NCBI GenBank assembly: GCA_951640165.1 | Contig: OX621257.1 | Location: forward strand, 7,761,201 to 7,825,200 | Source of the DNA: Pseudoips prasinana | Lineage: Eukaryota; Arthropoda; Insecta; Lepidoptera; Nolidae | DNA length: 64,000 nucleotides | Reading direction: 5' to 3' | Part shown: positions 45,321 to 57,100 of the stretch, one piece after another | Layout of the letters: the number at the start of each line of letters is the position of its first letter | Position numbering within the stretch: position 1 is the first letter of the stretch | Made by a program: the position numbers and the translations under genes | Notes under the pieces: generated by a model | Databases searched by the model: none | What the model was told of the DNA's origin: nothing | The model's input: the letters and a program-made list of their open reading frames with translations, nothing else

Positions 45321-45514
45321 TGTTCACTGCGGTTCGTCACCGCGTCAATAGATGGCGCTGTTAAGCTCGTTAAAAGTCGCAATGGTTTCGTTCACAAATA
45401 TACTATATAGCTATCGAGGATTTTTGTTGACAATATACCAGCTTCAGTACAGTTTTGAGTGTTTTATTTAATTAAAACCCCAAACACACCCCTGAACTGC
45501 TTGGGCACTCAACA
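45321..45514 (+). repeat. BEL/Pao 3' LTR
   Basis: Same 194 bp as the 5' LTR apart from two substitutions. It is followed by ACTAC, the target duplication, and then the resumed Helitron leader. Confidence 0.95.
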
Positions 45515-46009
45515 ACTACTGAACCGATTTGTGTGAAATTTGGTACAGACATAGCTTGGAACTTGAGAAAGGACATAGGATAGTTTTTATTACAAAAAAT
45601 AAAATAAAAAATAAAATTTATTCCGGACATACAGCGCCATCTATTGGTCAAGAGTCGGCATCAATTCAGTACTGAAAATTCATCGGAAAAATGTAAATAA
45701 ATAGTAAAAAGGTATGAAAATAATAAAAATATAATATAATACAACTTTTAGTACCTACAAAGAAAATGCCCTAACGGAGTATAGATAATTCTATTAGTAC
45801 TATATTATGTCGAGTTGGTGATCGCGCAATGGTGTCGATCATTCATTACACGAGTTCGGTTCATGTTATTGTTTTAATTCATCGGAAAAAAGTAAATAAA
45901 TAGTAAAAAGGTATGAAAAAAATAATATCAATATAATATAACTTTTAGTACAAAGAAAATGCCCGAACGGAGTATAGATAAATAATCCGAGTTGTCACTA
46001 TGCTCGATA

Positions 46010-46714
46010 GATGGCGTTGGGATGGCAAATTGTGGATAGCACATACAATTAAAAAAATAGTGTCTATCCGGATTTACGCGCTAATATCGAAAATCGGGAA
46101 TGGTTATGCGAAAGGGAGATATTGGCGCCAATAAATGAAATAGTAGGCCGGATAAATTACCAAATTATGTCTGACGTAGAGAGAGATGTCATCGAGTATC
46201 TCTCAGTAGATAACGTCGTGGATACCGAGAAAGTGACATCTTACCCAACACAGAGTTTCTCAACTCCTTAGAGTTATCAGGAGTGCCTTCTCACAAGTTG
46301 AGGCTGAAAGTTGGAGTTCCTGTGATGCTTATGAGAAACCTAGATCCACCAAGGCTATGTAACGGCACACGGTTACAAGTAATCTATTTAGGACGGAATT
46401 TCATTAAAGCCGTTATTATGACTGGAATGGCAAAAGGCGAAACTGTAATTATTCCCCGCATTCCCATCATTCCAACTGATTTGCCATTCCAATTCAAAAG
46501 AGTTCAGTTTCCGCTGAAAACTGCGTTTGCAATAACCATAAATAAAGCCCAAGGGCAAACGCTTAAAGTTGCGGGGGTACATCTTGAAAAAGACTGTTTC
46601 TCCCATGGACAACTCTACGATGCGTGCTCAAGAGTGTCAAAACCACAAGACCTATATATTTTTGCAAAGGATGGCAAAACTGAAAACGTGGTATACAGAA
46701 ATGTCTTGGTGTAA
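46010..46714 (+). pseudogene. Helitron C helicase C-terminal fragment
   Basis: Same fragment as in copy B, in plus orientation. The first part (46010-46260) reads in another frame and is broken near 46240, where bases are missing in the TTCCTCAACTCC region (ACACAGAGTTTCTC). From 46283 the frame is open (143 codons) through RNLDPPRLCNGTRLQV, NKAQGQTLKVAG and YDACSRVSKPQDLYIF. Cys replaces the Phe found in copies A and B. Confidence 0.8.
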
Positions 46715-47090
46715 GAAACTTTAATAATCTTTAAAGCCTAAAATAATAGAAAATTTGTCAAGCGAGAAACAGTATTTTTTTCTGAAATGGCAAATCAAAA
46801 TAATATTTTGAAAATAAGGGAAAAATAACATTTTCGCCTTTTTCGATCGGCAATAACGGCTTTAATGCCCTAAGTGAGTATCTTCAATTCAAACGCAGAG
46901 CTCATTATGTTGATTTTTGAAGAGTTCCCTAGAATATCTTCCACATTTCATTTTTGAAGAGATCCCGCGAGATCGGGAACTATGTGGGTAAAACCAAAAA
47001 TCTGCTGGAAGTCACTATTCCACGCGAACGAAGTCGCGGGCAAAAGCTAGTATATAATACTTTTCTTTTGTAAATACATACTTATATAGT

Positions 47091-47983
47091 CAAAAGTCAA
47101 AAATTATTTATTCCGTAAAAATTTTACATTTATGTGGAATCGTCTTGTTTTTTTTTACCCTACCGTGATGATTTACCATACCACGATGTGGCAGCTACTA
47201 AGAAACACTGACAGAAAACTCAGTAGGAATCCTTTTTTAAAATAAAATATACTTAAGATTAATTACAATCATGTGTGTTGTGACTCAGAACAACTCAATC
47301 CCAAGCACTTTTATCACTTAAATAATCAGAAATTTTGTAATATGCCCTGTTACACAATTTGGCTTTAATAATTATTTTAAACTTATTCGTAGACAATTAT
47401 CTAATATCATTGGGAAGTTTGTTATAGAATCTTATACATTGCCCCATAAAAGACTTACTAATTTTGTGGAGACGGGTAGTATACAATATGAGATTATTCA
47501 TATATCTAGTATTTACATTATGTGTATCGCTCCTTTTACAGAAGGAATCGATATTTTTATGCACATATAGTAGGTTTTCATATATATACTGAGATATTAC
47601 AGTTAGAATGTTAACCTCTTTGAACTTCTCTCTTAGAGATACTCTCGGGCCAAGATTATAGATAGCTCTTACAGCTCTTTTTTGCAATATAAATATGGTG
47701 TTAATGTTAGCAGAGCTACCCCAGAGAAGAATTCCATAGGACATTACACTATGAAAATAACTGAAATAAACCATTCTAGCTGTTTCAACATCAGTCAGCC
47801 GTCTAATAGTTTTCACTGAATATACTGCAGAACTTAATTTGCCGGACAGTTTTTTCTATTTGTGGGCTCCATTGAAGCTTTGAGTCAATAGTGATACCCA
47901 AGAACACAGTTGATTCAACAGGGTCCAACCTAGGTCATTTAAGTTGTACATTGGTTGTCGCCTGTTTCATATTCGGTGTAGTA
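47091..47983 (-). pseudogene. Jockey/CR1-type LINE 3' part inserted in the SINE
   Basis: Minus-strand reading: FLGITIDSKLQWSPQIEK near 47900, then SSAVYSVKTIRRLTDVE, MVYFSYFHSVMSYGILLWG and FILQKRAVRAIYNLG. The C-terminal SFMGQCIRFYNKLPNDIR follows to 47397, with a 3' UTR to about 47091. An A-run between EK and the next segment has one base too many, which shifts the frame. It is related to the split LINE at 7137/11936. Confidence 0.75.
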
Positions 47984-49154
47984 TAGATAATTACACTCAG
48001 ATTCAGGACAAAAAGACAAGTTCATGCGCACAAATATCTGTCCTGGGTGAGAATTGAACCCACGACCTCCGGCGTGAACAGCAAGCATTTGCCAACCACG
48101 CCAACAGGCCCGTTAAATGATGATAATCATATAACAGATATTATGAATAAAAGAATATAAATAAATACTATAAAACAAAAAAAAAAGGACCAATGAAGAA
48201 AGACAAATTATCAATTAAGCAATTAAAAGAATCCAGTAATATCTGTAATAGAAGAAATTTTTGCATTTAATTTTTTACAGTTTTGAATTTTGTTATGACT
48301 TAAGAGGCCTATTTCAGTCCACTAGCGCCGCCAATCGAAAAAATGTCATAACTCGTAAATAGAATCAAAAATACAAAATATGTTCTATTATTACTGTGGA
48401 AAAGGCAATAACGTAATTGTATAACACCTTATCAACACTTGAAATATAGCTGTTTAGCTAAATCGTGCATTCAAAACATAAACGGCCGTTTTTGTTACAA
48501 ATGCACGATTTAGCTAAACACCTACATTTCAAGTGTTGACAATGTGTTATTAAATTACGATAATGCCTTTTCTACAGTAATAATAGACCACATTTTGTAT
48601 TTTTGATTCGATTTACGAGTTATGACATTTTTTCGATTGGCGGCGCTAGTGGACTGTAATAGGCCTCTTAAGCAAAAATTTTGGCGTAGAAACATTTATT
48701 GAAAATTTACATACAAAACTTTTTAATATCACTATTGCATGATTCTATTCGGAAGGAGGAGTAAGTACATGAAATAAATTAAATTCATTAAGCACTTGGG
48801 TATTAACATACTTTATACACATGTACTTATCAAACTCACAATGCAGTACATAAACATAGTCGAATACAGTATCAAAGTAACAAAAAAATATATATAATTA
48901 GTCCGTCTATACGGTCTGTTTTATCACTTATTTTCATATCCAAATATATAACAAGTTACTAAGCCATTATTTTGAAATTTAGTTCTACTATATTAAAATA
49001 AAAGAATTTAAGTCAACAAACAGTTGGCTAGCGCAAAGGCTCGTAACGACTAGCTTATTTAAGCGACTAATATACCTGAGGGCGTCTGAAGCAAAACGAC
49101 GGATTTCTAAGTGATGATTGACTTGCACGGGATCACCAATCATGTGTTAAGGGG
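47831..49154 (+). repeat. 1.32 kb direct duplication, left copy
   Basis: It matches 62676-64000 almost base for base. I found one extra T in a T-run (right copy, near 62696) and one substitution (ACATTTCAAGTG versus ACATTTCACGTG). It starts inside the LINE coding region, takes in the SINE head and the palindrome, and continues past the window in the right copy. Confidence 0.95.
48304..48667. repeat. Palindromic MITE flanked by TTAA, left copy
   Basis: GAGGCCTATTTCAGTCCACT at the left is mirrored by AGTGGACTGTAATAGGCCTC at the right. Arms of about 160 bp include GCGCCGCCAATCGAAAAAAT and TGCACGATTTAGCTAAACA. TTAA stands on both sides, as with piggyBac-type insertion. It has no coding sequence. 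Confidence 0.75.
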
Positions 49155-49560
49155 CTAAAGCGATCCTCGCCGCTGAGGAACTTACCCTAGCTAACCTGCT
49201 TCTTTCTCTGGGTGGACGGCCCGGAGAAGAAAGGCACAAAAAGAACCGTTTTCATCTAGTGATATATTTAATTCATTCATTCATTCATTCATTTTATTAT
49301 ATTCAATTTAACTCAAGCAATTACAATAACCTCTTGCAAGATGAACAAACGGTGTATGCATCCGCGCACATTTACAAAATTAACAAGTCACAACAAGTCT
49401 ACCAGAGGCGACGACTGTATGAAAAAAATAAAATGAGTACCCCAACAGCAGTTCAACCAGTTTCCGCAAGCAAACTTACATTACTTACCACAGTTCCATC
49501 ATAACTACAATACGGTACAGAAATATAGGGGGGCGCGCCGCTGATTAGGAGCGGGCGTTC
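49155..49560. other. No recognised gene; (ATTC)n microsatellite
   Basis: An ATTC tetranucleotide run lies at 49273-49295. Otherwise there is nothing I can assign. Confidence 0.6.
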
Positions 49561-49850
49561 AGAATGCAAAAGCGTGCGATCATGGCAATTGTATACCCCA
49601 AGAGCATTCTGTCAGACCCACTTGAAGAGACTTTACATCCATTGATATCTTTAAAGTAGCCATTAACGTTAGAGCTAACATATAAAACTATACGACACAC
49701 ATATAATACGAGACACGCGAATCAACTTACAGCCGTAAGACGCCAAATCATCTAAGCTCACTCATGTCATGGGCCCTACTTCTTAAATCAGTAAAATCAT
49801 CTCCTACCTTGTTCAGTTTTTAATACTTTCTTAAACGAAATACCTACTTG
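49560..49850 (+). pseudogene. Possible LINE RT C-terminal scrap
   Basis: The plus strand reads MQKRAIMAIVYPKSILSDPL and, in other frames, HTYNTRHANQLTAVRRQII. Both resemble the QKRAIR...NTR pattern of Jockey/CR1 RT tails. Heavily decayed. Confidence 0.4.
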
Positions 49851-50227
49851 ATTGTGAAAGCCGTATCATCGAATTTCGTTTTTTCGAAAACCTTTCAACT
49901 ACATCTCTATACTGCGACTCGGCGCCTTGTTTAATCGATGTCTAATTACCGCGATGTTTTGTTACATCGAAAAGCTGTACTGCGAACGGTATTCCGTCTT
50001 AAACGCTGACTTATTAAGCAAACTTTTTATAATTATAACGAACTATTAAAGAAGCGAGCAACTAACATTGACATATAATCTTATTTTTTTACTATCTTTT
50101 TCAGTTTATAGTTGAACTTTTATTTGTATTATATTTTGTTATTATCAAATTTCACAATTATTGATATGCAAACTGGCTTTACGAAATAAATGTATAAGAA
50201 TATATATACACACACAGACAGCTGTTC

Positions 50228-50262
50228 AGTCAGATATACATATATGTACATGTATATCTGAC
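50228..50262. repeat. Perfect-arm hairpin
   Basis: AGTCAGATATACAT and ATGTATATCTGACA form inverted arms around a TA-rich centre. Confidence 0.75.
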
Positions 50263-50457
50263 AGCTTGATGTTACAACATAATAATCTGCATTCACACAA
50301 TTACACTCAACTCTCACGCAACACACACACAGTACACAGTATTTTTATATTATAGTTCTCATTTTACATTTTATTTACACACTCTGGCAAATATGTACTA
50401 TTTTTAATTTTACTTTATTTTTATTTTTTGTTTTGTTTAAACTAAATATATATACCG

Positions 50458-50650
50458 CTCGATATAACCTTGTCTTCAAGCTCCGGGAGGGTCCCAGAGA
50501 CCTGTAATACAGGTTTGTTTGAAAACCTACAACAGGCTCTGGTCTATCACAATGTTATGTCACATAGTATAATATATCAAGTGTAATACCACATAATAAC
50601 TAACATGTAACTATTGTGAAGAGAAAATAAAATTTATTTTGAATGATTTT
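50458..50650 (+). repeat. LINE 3'-UTR-like repeat
   Basis: TCAAGCTCCGGGAGGGTCCC leads to AGAGAAAATAAAATTTATTT, a polyadenylation-like end, with no coding sequence. It could be the 3' end of a LINE or of an unseen transcript. Confidence 0.35.
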
Positions 50651-50865
50651 TTGATTTGATTGACATTATTAATTTTCGTTTCATTATTTTTGAGTATAAT
50701 CTTAATACGCAAATTCATTACTTAAATTTACTGAGTTTATTGTTATCGTAATTTATTGGCCAAAGTAATGTAAAATTATTCACACCACTTGTGTCAACCA
50801 AGCATATTTCAAATACGTTTAAAGGAAGGTGATTAATAAAACGTATCTAGTTATGTGCTGTGGTT

Positions 50866-50870
50866 TATAA
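50866..50870 (+). promoter_or_regulatory. Possible TATA element of the P450 gene
   Basis: TATAA in GGTTTATAAGCCG lies about 100 bases upstream of the P450 start codon, leaving room for a 5' UTR of about 70 bases. No further promoter element can be named. Confidence 0.25.
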
Positions 50871-50967
50871 GCCGCTACCTACATCTCTAAACGATATTTA
50901 CAACCTGTACCTTTGCCGCTCCACTTATCTAACGTGTCTTTGAAAGTTTTACTTGAGTAGTTTCAAA

Positions 50968-51127
50968 ATGGTTGGGTTAATTTTATTCTATGTGTTGATA
51001 TGCGTATACGCAGCTTGGGCTTGGATGGTCTACGTAAGGAGAAATAATGGACAGAAGGAACCACCAATGTACCCAGGCTTAATTCCTTTTATTGGACATG
51101 CATATTTGATGTTAGGCAGTACCATGC
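50968..51127 (+). CDS. P450 exon 1
   Basis: Starts MVGLILFYVLICVYAAWAWM, a membrane anchor, followed by basic residues and the hinge EPPMYPGLIPFIGHAYLML. It ends in phase 1 after GSTM plus one base, before the donor GTGAGTAT. The last 25 bases and the donor recur twice downstream (see 51103-51530). Confidence 0.82.
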
Positions 51128-54100
51128 GTGAGTATATTTGGTTCTGTTTTCAGGCTATAATAGTTTATCAATGCCCGATATTATTTATTTCCGTGTAATT
51201 TAATATAGAAAGATTCACGTTATTATAAACTAGCTGATAAATACTATTTGATGTTAGGCAATACCTTGCGTGAGTATTTTTGGTTCTGTTCTCAGGCTAT
51301 AATAGTTTATCAATGCTCGATATTATTTATTTCGGTGTAATTTTATATAGAAAGATTCACGTTATTATAAAACTAGCTAATAAATACTATTTGATGTTAG
51401 GCAGTACTATACGTGAGTATATTTGGTTCTATTTTCAGGCTATAATAGTTTATCAATGCTCGATATTATTTATTTCGGTGTAATTTTATATAGAAAGATT
51501 CACGTTATTATAAAACTAGCTGTGCCCCGCGTTAAATTTTATAAATTATCACAGCTCCTCCCCCGTAGGTGATAGGGTGATAATATTATTATGTATGTAG
51601 CCTATATGTTGACCCACCTCTCAGTAAAATTCATGCAAAATTTGAAGTAAATCAATGCTACTTTTTGAGTTTAGCCCGGATATACATACAGACAAAGAGA
51701 CAAAAATTCTAAAATCTATATCATTGGCTTCGATATCGACTGTAGATCACGCCCCAAGTATTATTTTTAAAATATATTCAATGTACAGTTTTGACTTTCC
51801 TACGATTTTATTATATGTATAGATAAACTTTAACAAGATTAAAGAGTTAATTCTTAATAAAAAATAAGACATCCTACTAATATTATAAATGCGAAAGTTT
51901 GTGAGTGTGTAACTGTGTGTGTGTATGTTTGTTACTTCTTCACGTCTAGACGGCTGGAGATATTTTAATATAATTTGGTATGGGGTTAGCTGACACCCTG
52001 GATTAACAGATAGGCTATAATTTATAAAGTTTAACGTGGGTAAAACTGCGGAGCACAGCTAGTAGGTATATAAAAGCGTAAGGCTGCCTGTCCACCGGAG
52101 CGGAGCGAGGCAGCGGAGCGGAGCGACGGAGTAATGCGGAGCGGAGTTGCGTACTGCGTCTGTCCACCGGAGCGGAGCGAGGCAGCGGAGTGGAGCAAGA
52201 AAGTAATGCGGAGCGGAGATGCAGACTGTGTTTTTCATTATACGGAGCTAGACCGCGAGCACGCGACGAGTCATTCGAGCTTACGGTGGCGGGCGATTTG
52301 TTTAGTTCTACGCTAAATTTCACTGACAGCAGACATGTTATCGAAAAAGTTATACGTTATTACCTCACATTGCTCGAGGAAGAAGAATTGGAGTCAGAAG
52401 AAACCAAATTACTTACCATATACCATTTGAATAATTCTATAAGGAAACACAGATTTTGGTTAAGAAATCATATCAAACATCGTTCAGAACACAGTGAATA
52501 TTTTACTTTTTTCCAAACTGCTGACGAAGAACTTCCCCGCTCCGTTTCCCCGCTCCACTGCCCCGCTCCGCTTCCCGGTTTTGTATGAATTTTTTAACTA
52601 GTTTGTAACTCCCTGTCCACTGAATAGGAGCGGAGATTTTGTGCAATCCTATTGGTTAATATTTCTCAGTTTCTCCACTCCGCAGCCTAGCTCCGCTCCG
52701 GTGGACAGGCAGCCTAAACGTCTAAAAATAGTTCGCTTCCAGTGGACATTGTGCTGGCTAAAATATTGGCAAGCCCTCTGGTCATATTTAGCAACGACCT
52801 AGCCTTTTGATATCTCGCAGTGATAACTCAGATCCTTATATGACCCTTGCATATGCTGGAGGAGGCTTTTACCCGAAAGGGATCCATATTAAAAACTAAA
52901 CAAAAAAAGAAAGAACGCGTTAGAAGTTATACTTTTTAATATACAACTTGAACATAGTTATCAATTTTCATACCACCTAGAACTAACTTCATGCTGTTAA
53001 ATTTTTTGGTGTCGGTGTGCGCGCGCATCGTAAAAATTCCTTCTCATCATTTTTCTCCATCGCGCCAAAAGAAGTATAACTTCAATAATATAAATAAGGC
53101 AAGCTACTACTAATAATACTAACATTACATTTGAATTGTACCTACATATGGAATAATAAAGCTTTTTTATATATTTATTTAACTCTGACCCCCGGACCCA
53201 TTGGCCATGGGTTCTCCACTTATATCCAACACCGTAAATTGTGAGTAACTTAATTATGTCAAAAAAAAAATCAGCAAGTCGAATAGAAAACCTCCTCTTT
53301 TTGAGGGCCATCATATAGTTTGTTTCTGACTTTTTCTGCATTATTTTTATTCCGTACCTACTAGTTGTGCCCGCGACTTCGTCTGCATATTTTATAATGA
53401 CTCCGTGAACGCTACATCAGAATTATTTCTAATATTTTTTATCTTGTCGCAAACTTATAAAAACTTAACATAAACTTTACATGTTTTAATACAAACTTAC
53501 ATCCCCTATTGTTATTTTACACCTTTGAAGGTTAACTTTTTCGAAACTTTGAATATCATCGTAAGGGACTAGGACTGGTAATTATATAAAGAGCCGGTTC
53601 AGATATAATATATAATATTTTCTCGTCACATAGCCAACTGACATAACAAAACACAACTATCACAAAACGTCAAAATTAGAAAAAATATAAAAGAGTATAT
53701 ATAAAACGAGGTGCGTTGCGCACAATCATATTTAATTATATCGAAACAACAGCCTAAAAATTGTTTCAAGCTTCTAGCTCAAAAAATTCCATATAACTTT
53801 GGGTCCTTTCAACCCCTTCAAATTCAATTTCAAATTCAAATAATTTAATTGCGAAATATGAGTACATAGTGGTGTTAGTTTAACATTAATATCCTCTCCA
53901 TATTTTACCATTTCGGTGTGCAAATGTTGCTTGGGTACACATTTCAAAGTCATTTTTTTTTTATAGTCACATAACTTACAATTAATATCATGTAAATTGT
54001 ACATTATTATTATCATTACAATTACTATCATTAGACTATTAATATTATTATAACATACATAACAATTATTTTTATTTAAACTTACTAGTAGATACTAATT

Positions 54101-57100
54101 AAAAGATTTGTCATCAAAATATTCCTGGACCGAATAGTAGCATTTGTTTGTCAGAAATTTATGTAGTTCCTTTTTAAATATTTGCTGATCTTTTTTATTT
54201 CTAATACTAATTGGTAACATTATACGTCTTATTATAACTTATTATATGTTTTTCGCATTAAAATTATGTGCGACCGACAGAGTTACTTTCGCATTTATAA
54301 TATTATTAAGGATTTCTAATATGAAGATATACCTAATTCATAAGATTGTCGTGGCAAAAAGTTTAAAGTATTATATTATAATAATCATATCTAGGGACAA
54401 TGTCACACAGATCATCCTAGCCCCAAACTAAGCAAAGCTTGTACTATAGGTACCAGGTACCGACGATATAAATACTTATCATCATCATCATCATATCAGC
54501 CGAAAGACGTCATAAGTCATAAGTAAGTAAGTCATAAGTAATTTATTTCATAACAATATACATTGTGTTGAAAATTGCTACACTAATCAAATTGAAATAT
54601 TCCATAACAAAAATTAGACATAACACTAAAAATCACCCAATAATAAATTATCACAGAATATTAAAAATCATATTAAAACGATAAAATACAAAGACACGAA
54701 GACAATAAATCTAATAAGGTAATTCATACAACTTAAATACATCATAATTATGTCCACTATTTGTCATTTATAAATTCATTAACGCTATAATAGCCTTTCC
54801 TCAATAATAACGACTTTAATTTGTTTTTAAATAAATTAGTACTGTATATGCTTTTAAGTTCCAGGGGTAATTTATTATACAGAAAAACTGATTGGACTCT
54901 AGAACTATGTTTAACTACATTAAGTTTCGGTAGAATCGTCGAAGGTATATCTTTTCTTCGAGTGCTTTCCCTAATCTGTCTTTCTTCATTGGTTTCAAAT
55001 TTATGCAGATTTTTAACAAAATTGACTAACAGAACCAGAATATAAAGACAGGGAACCGTCAAGATCTTTAAAGTCACGAAGAGTCCCTACACGATTCAGT
55101 TTGCTTCAGGCGGAGCATTGTTCTGATAGCTCTTTTCTGTATTACAAATGTCCTATGAACATTATATTGGTAGCTATTTCCCCAAAATAAAATGCTGTAC
55201 CTCAGCTTAGATTCTACCAAGGCAAAGTACACCATCCTTAATTGTTCCAGACTGAGCTCTTCTCTAAGGCTTCTAATCGCATAACATGCAGAACTAATAG
55301 AGTTGGTTATGGCCATTGTTTCCTCTTTCCAATTTAAATATGCGCTAATGTTAACTCCCAAAAATTTTACGTTATCAGTCACTTCTACTTTATTACCAGA
55401 AGATACTACTTGTAAGTTAACATTATTCCTAACTGTTGATTTAAACGACACACATTTAGTTTTACTTATATTAAGTTTTAAATTATTTATATTAAACCAT
55501 TCTTCAAATATTTTTAACACTGTATTAATTTTGGATTCTAAATTTAAAATATTATCTGCTGATACTATGGCATTTGTGTCATCTGCGAAGATAATAAGTT
55601 TTGTATTTGGAGAACAGATTTTTAAATGTGGAATAAGATCATTTAAGAAGAGAATAAAGAAGATTGGACCCAAAACAGAGCCCTGCGGAACTCCTGCTGA
55701 TTTTGTAACCAAATCTGATCTGAATACTTTTTCTTCTCCATCTACAATCGACCTGATTTCTGTGTATTGTCGTCTATTACGCAAGAAGAAGTTAAATAAC
55801 TTTAAGGTGTTACCTCGTACGCCATAGTGTTCCATTTTAGCAACTAGAATGTCATAATCTACTGTATCAAACGCGGAGCTAAGGTCCAAAAATATACCTG
55901 CTACTTTGTATTTGTTGTTTAATTTACAGATAACCTCATCAATTAGGGCTTCTATAGCATCGGTGGTACCTATTGACTTTTGGTATCCGTACTGTTCACT
56001 AAATAGGATCTTGTGACATCTCATGTGCTTAATTAGGCGATCCTTCATTATTTTTTCTAAAACCTTTGAAAGAACCGACGTCCACTGCTGGACAAAGGCC
56101 TCCCCCAAAGATCTCCACAATTGCCAGTCTTACTATATAAATACTTATATAGATAGATAAATAGTTAAATACGTAGAAAACATCCATGACTCAGAAACAA
56201 ATATTCGTGCTCATTACACAAATATTTGCACTTCGGGATTCGAACCCAGGACCACCAGCTTCGTAGACAGGAGCCCTACCAACTAGGCTACGTCATTATA
56301 ACGTTATTCGTCGTAGATTACATTGATTGAACTTTGATTTGACTTGGTTGTATTAAATTTGAAATATATTTTTTTGTGTTTAGATCTATGGAACAGACTG
56401 ACGACATTTGCAGTCGAAACTAATAAACGAGGAGGTGTCTCGCTTCAAATGTACTGTAGATACCCAGTTTATTGTAAGTACATAAGAATAATAATATATG
56501 GTTATATATATCCAGCGGCTTCCCGCAACCGTTGCAAGATCGTCGGTCCACCTTGTAGGGGCGCTAGCCCACGCTGCGTCTTCCGTTCGTGGTCGCCACT
56601 CGAGAATTTTTCTGCCCCATCAGCCGTCAGTTCTACGAGTTATGTGCCCTGCCCACTACCACTTCAGTTTGGCAACTCTTTGAGCTATGTCGGTTTCTTT
56701 GGTACGCCTGCAGATTTCGATATAATATATGTATATAATAATATCCTAGGACATTATTTACATACGGTTATCTGATCCCAACTAAGCAGAGCTTATACTA
56801 TGGAAACCAGATAACTGATATATACTACATATCCTACTTTATTTTTGTAAATACATACTTATATAGATAATTACACCCAGACTCAGGACAAACAGACATG
56901 TTCATGGAGTCGAACCCACGACCACTGGCGTGAAAAGCAAGCATTTACCAACCACGCCAACAGGCCTGTTAATATATATATATATTCTGGTGGTCCTGGG
57001 TTCGAATCCCGGTAAGTGCATATATTTGTGTGATGAGCACGAATATTTACACTTACCGGGATTCGAACCCAGGACCACCAGGCGGCAAACGAGCAAGTGG

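Larger units (their letters stand above)
34761..45514 (+). mobile_element. BEL/Pao LTR retrotransposon, internally deleted
   Basis: Two 194-bp LTRs (34761-34954, 45321-45514), starting TG and ending CA, enclose about 10.4 kb. The 5-bp target duplication ACTAC is at 34756-34760 and 45515-45519; removing the element restores the Helitron leader. The LTRs differ at two positions only. The primer-binding region starts TTGGTCCTAACGACCCGG just after the 5' LTR, and a purine-rich GGTGGGCGGTA precedes the 3' LTR. The leader (34955-35909) is non-coding. Gag-protease and integrase are present. Most of the RT palm and RNase H is missing, and a DNA transposon interrupts the pol region. Confidence 0.93.
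34679..47050 (+). mobile_element. Helitron C, split by a BEL/Pao element
   Basis: It starts TCCAAACTAATATTATAAAT (34679) and ends with the hairpin GCGAACGAAGTCGCGGGC, then CTAG (47047-47050), between A and T. Without the LTR element it would be about 1.6 kb. It has two leader blocks like copy A, and a plus-strand helicase remnant at 46010-46714. Confidence 0.87.
34637..48113 (-). repeat. tRNA-derived SINE split by two insertions
   Basis: The pieces are 34637-34678, 47051-47090 and about 47984-48113. Joined, they follow the order of the copy at 56775-56975 (CAGAGCTTGTACTATGG, ACTTTTCTTTTGTAAATAC, AGATAATTACAC, then the tRNA head). The minus-strand head at 48113 carries A box-like GGCGTGGTTGGC and B box-like GTCGTGGGTTCAATTC. 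Helitron C separates the first two pieces and a LINE the last two. Confidence 0.8.

Noticed and set aside
34761..45514. An endogenous retrovirus with an envelope gene
   Set aside because: No third open frame follows integrase; the 430 bases before the 3' LTR are non-coding. Domain types are BEL/Pao.
51280..51483. Second small P450-like gene
   Set aside because: It is a tandem repeat of the exon 1 end and intron start, without the membrane anchor or any further exon.
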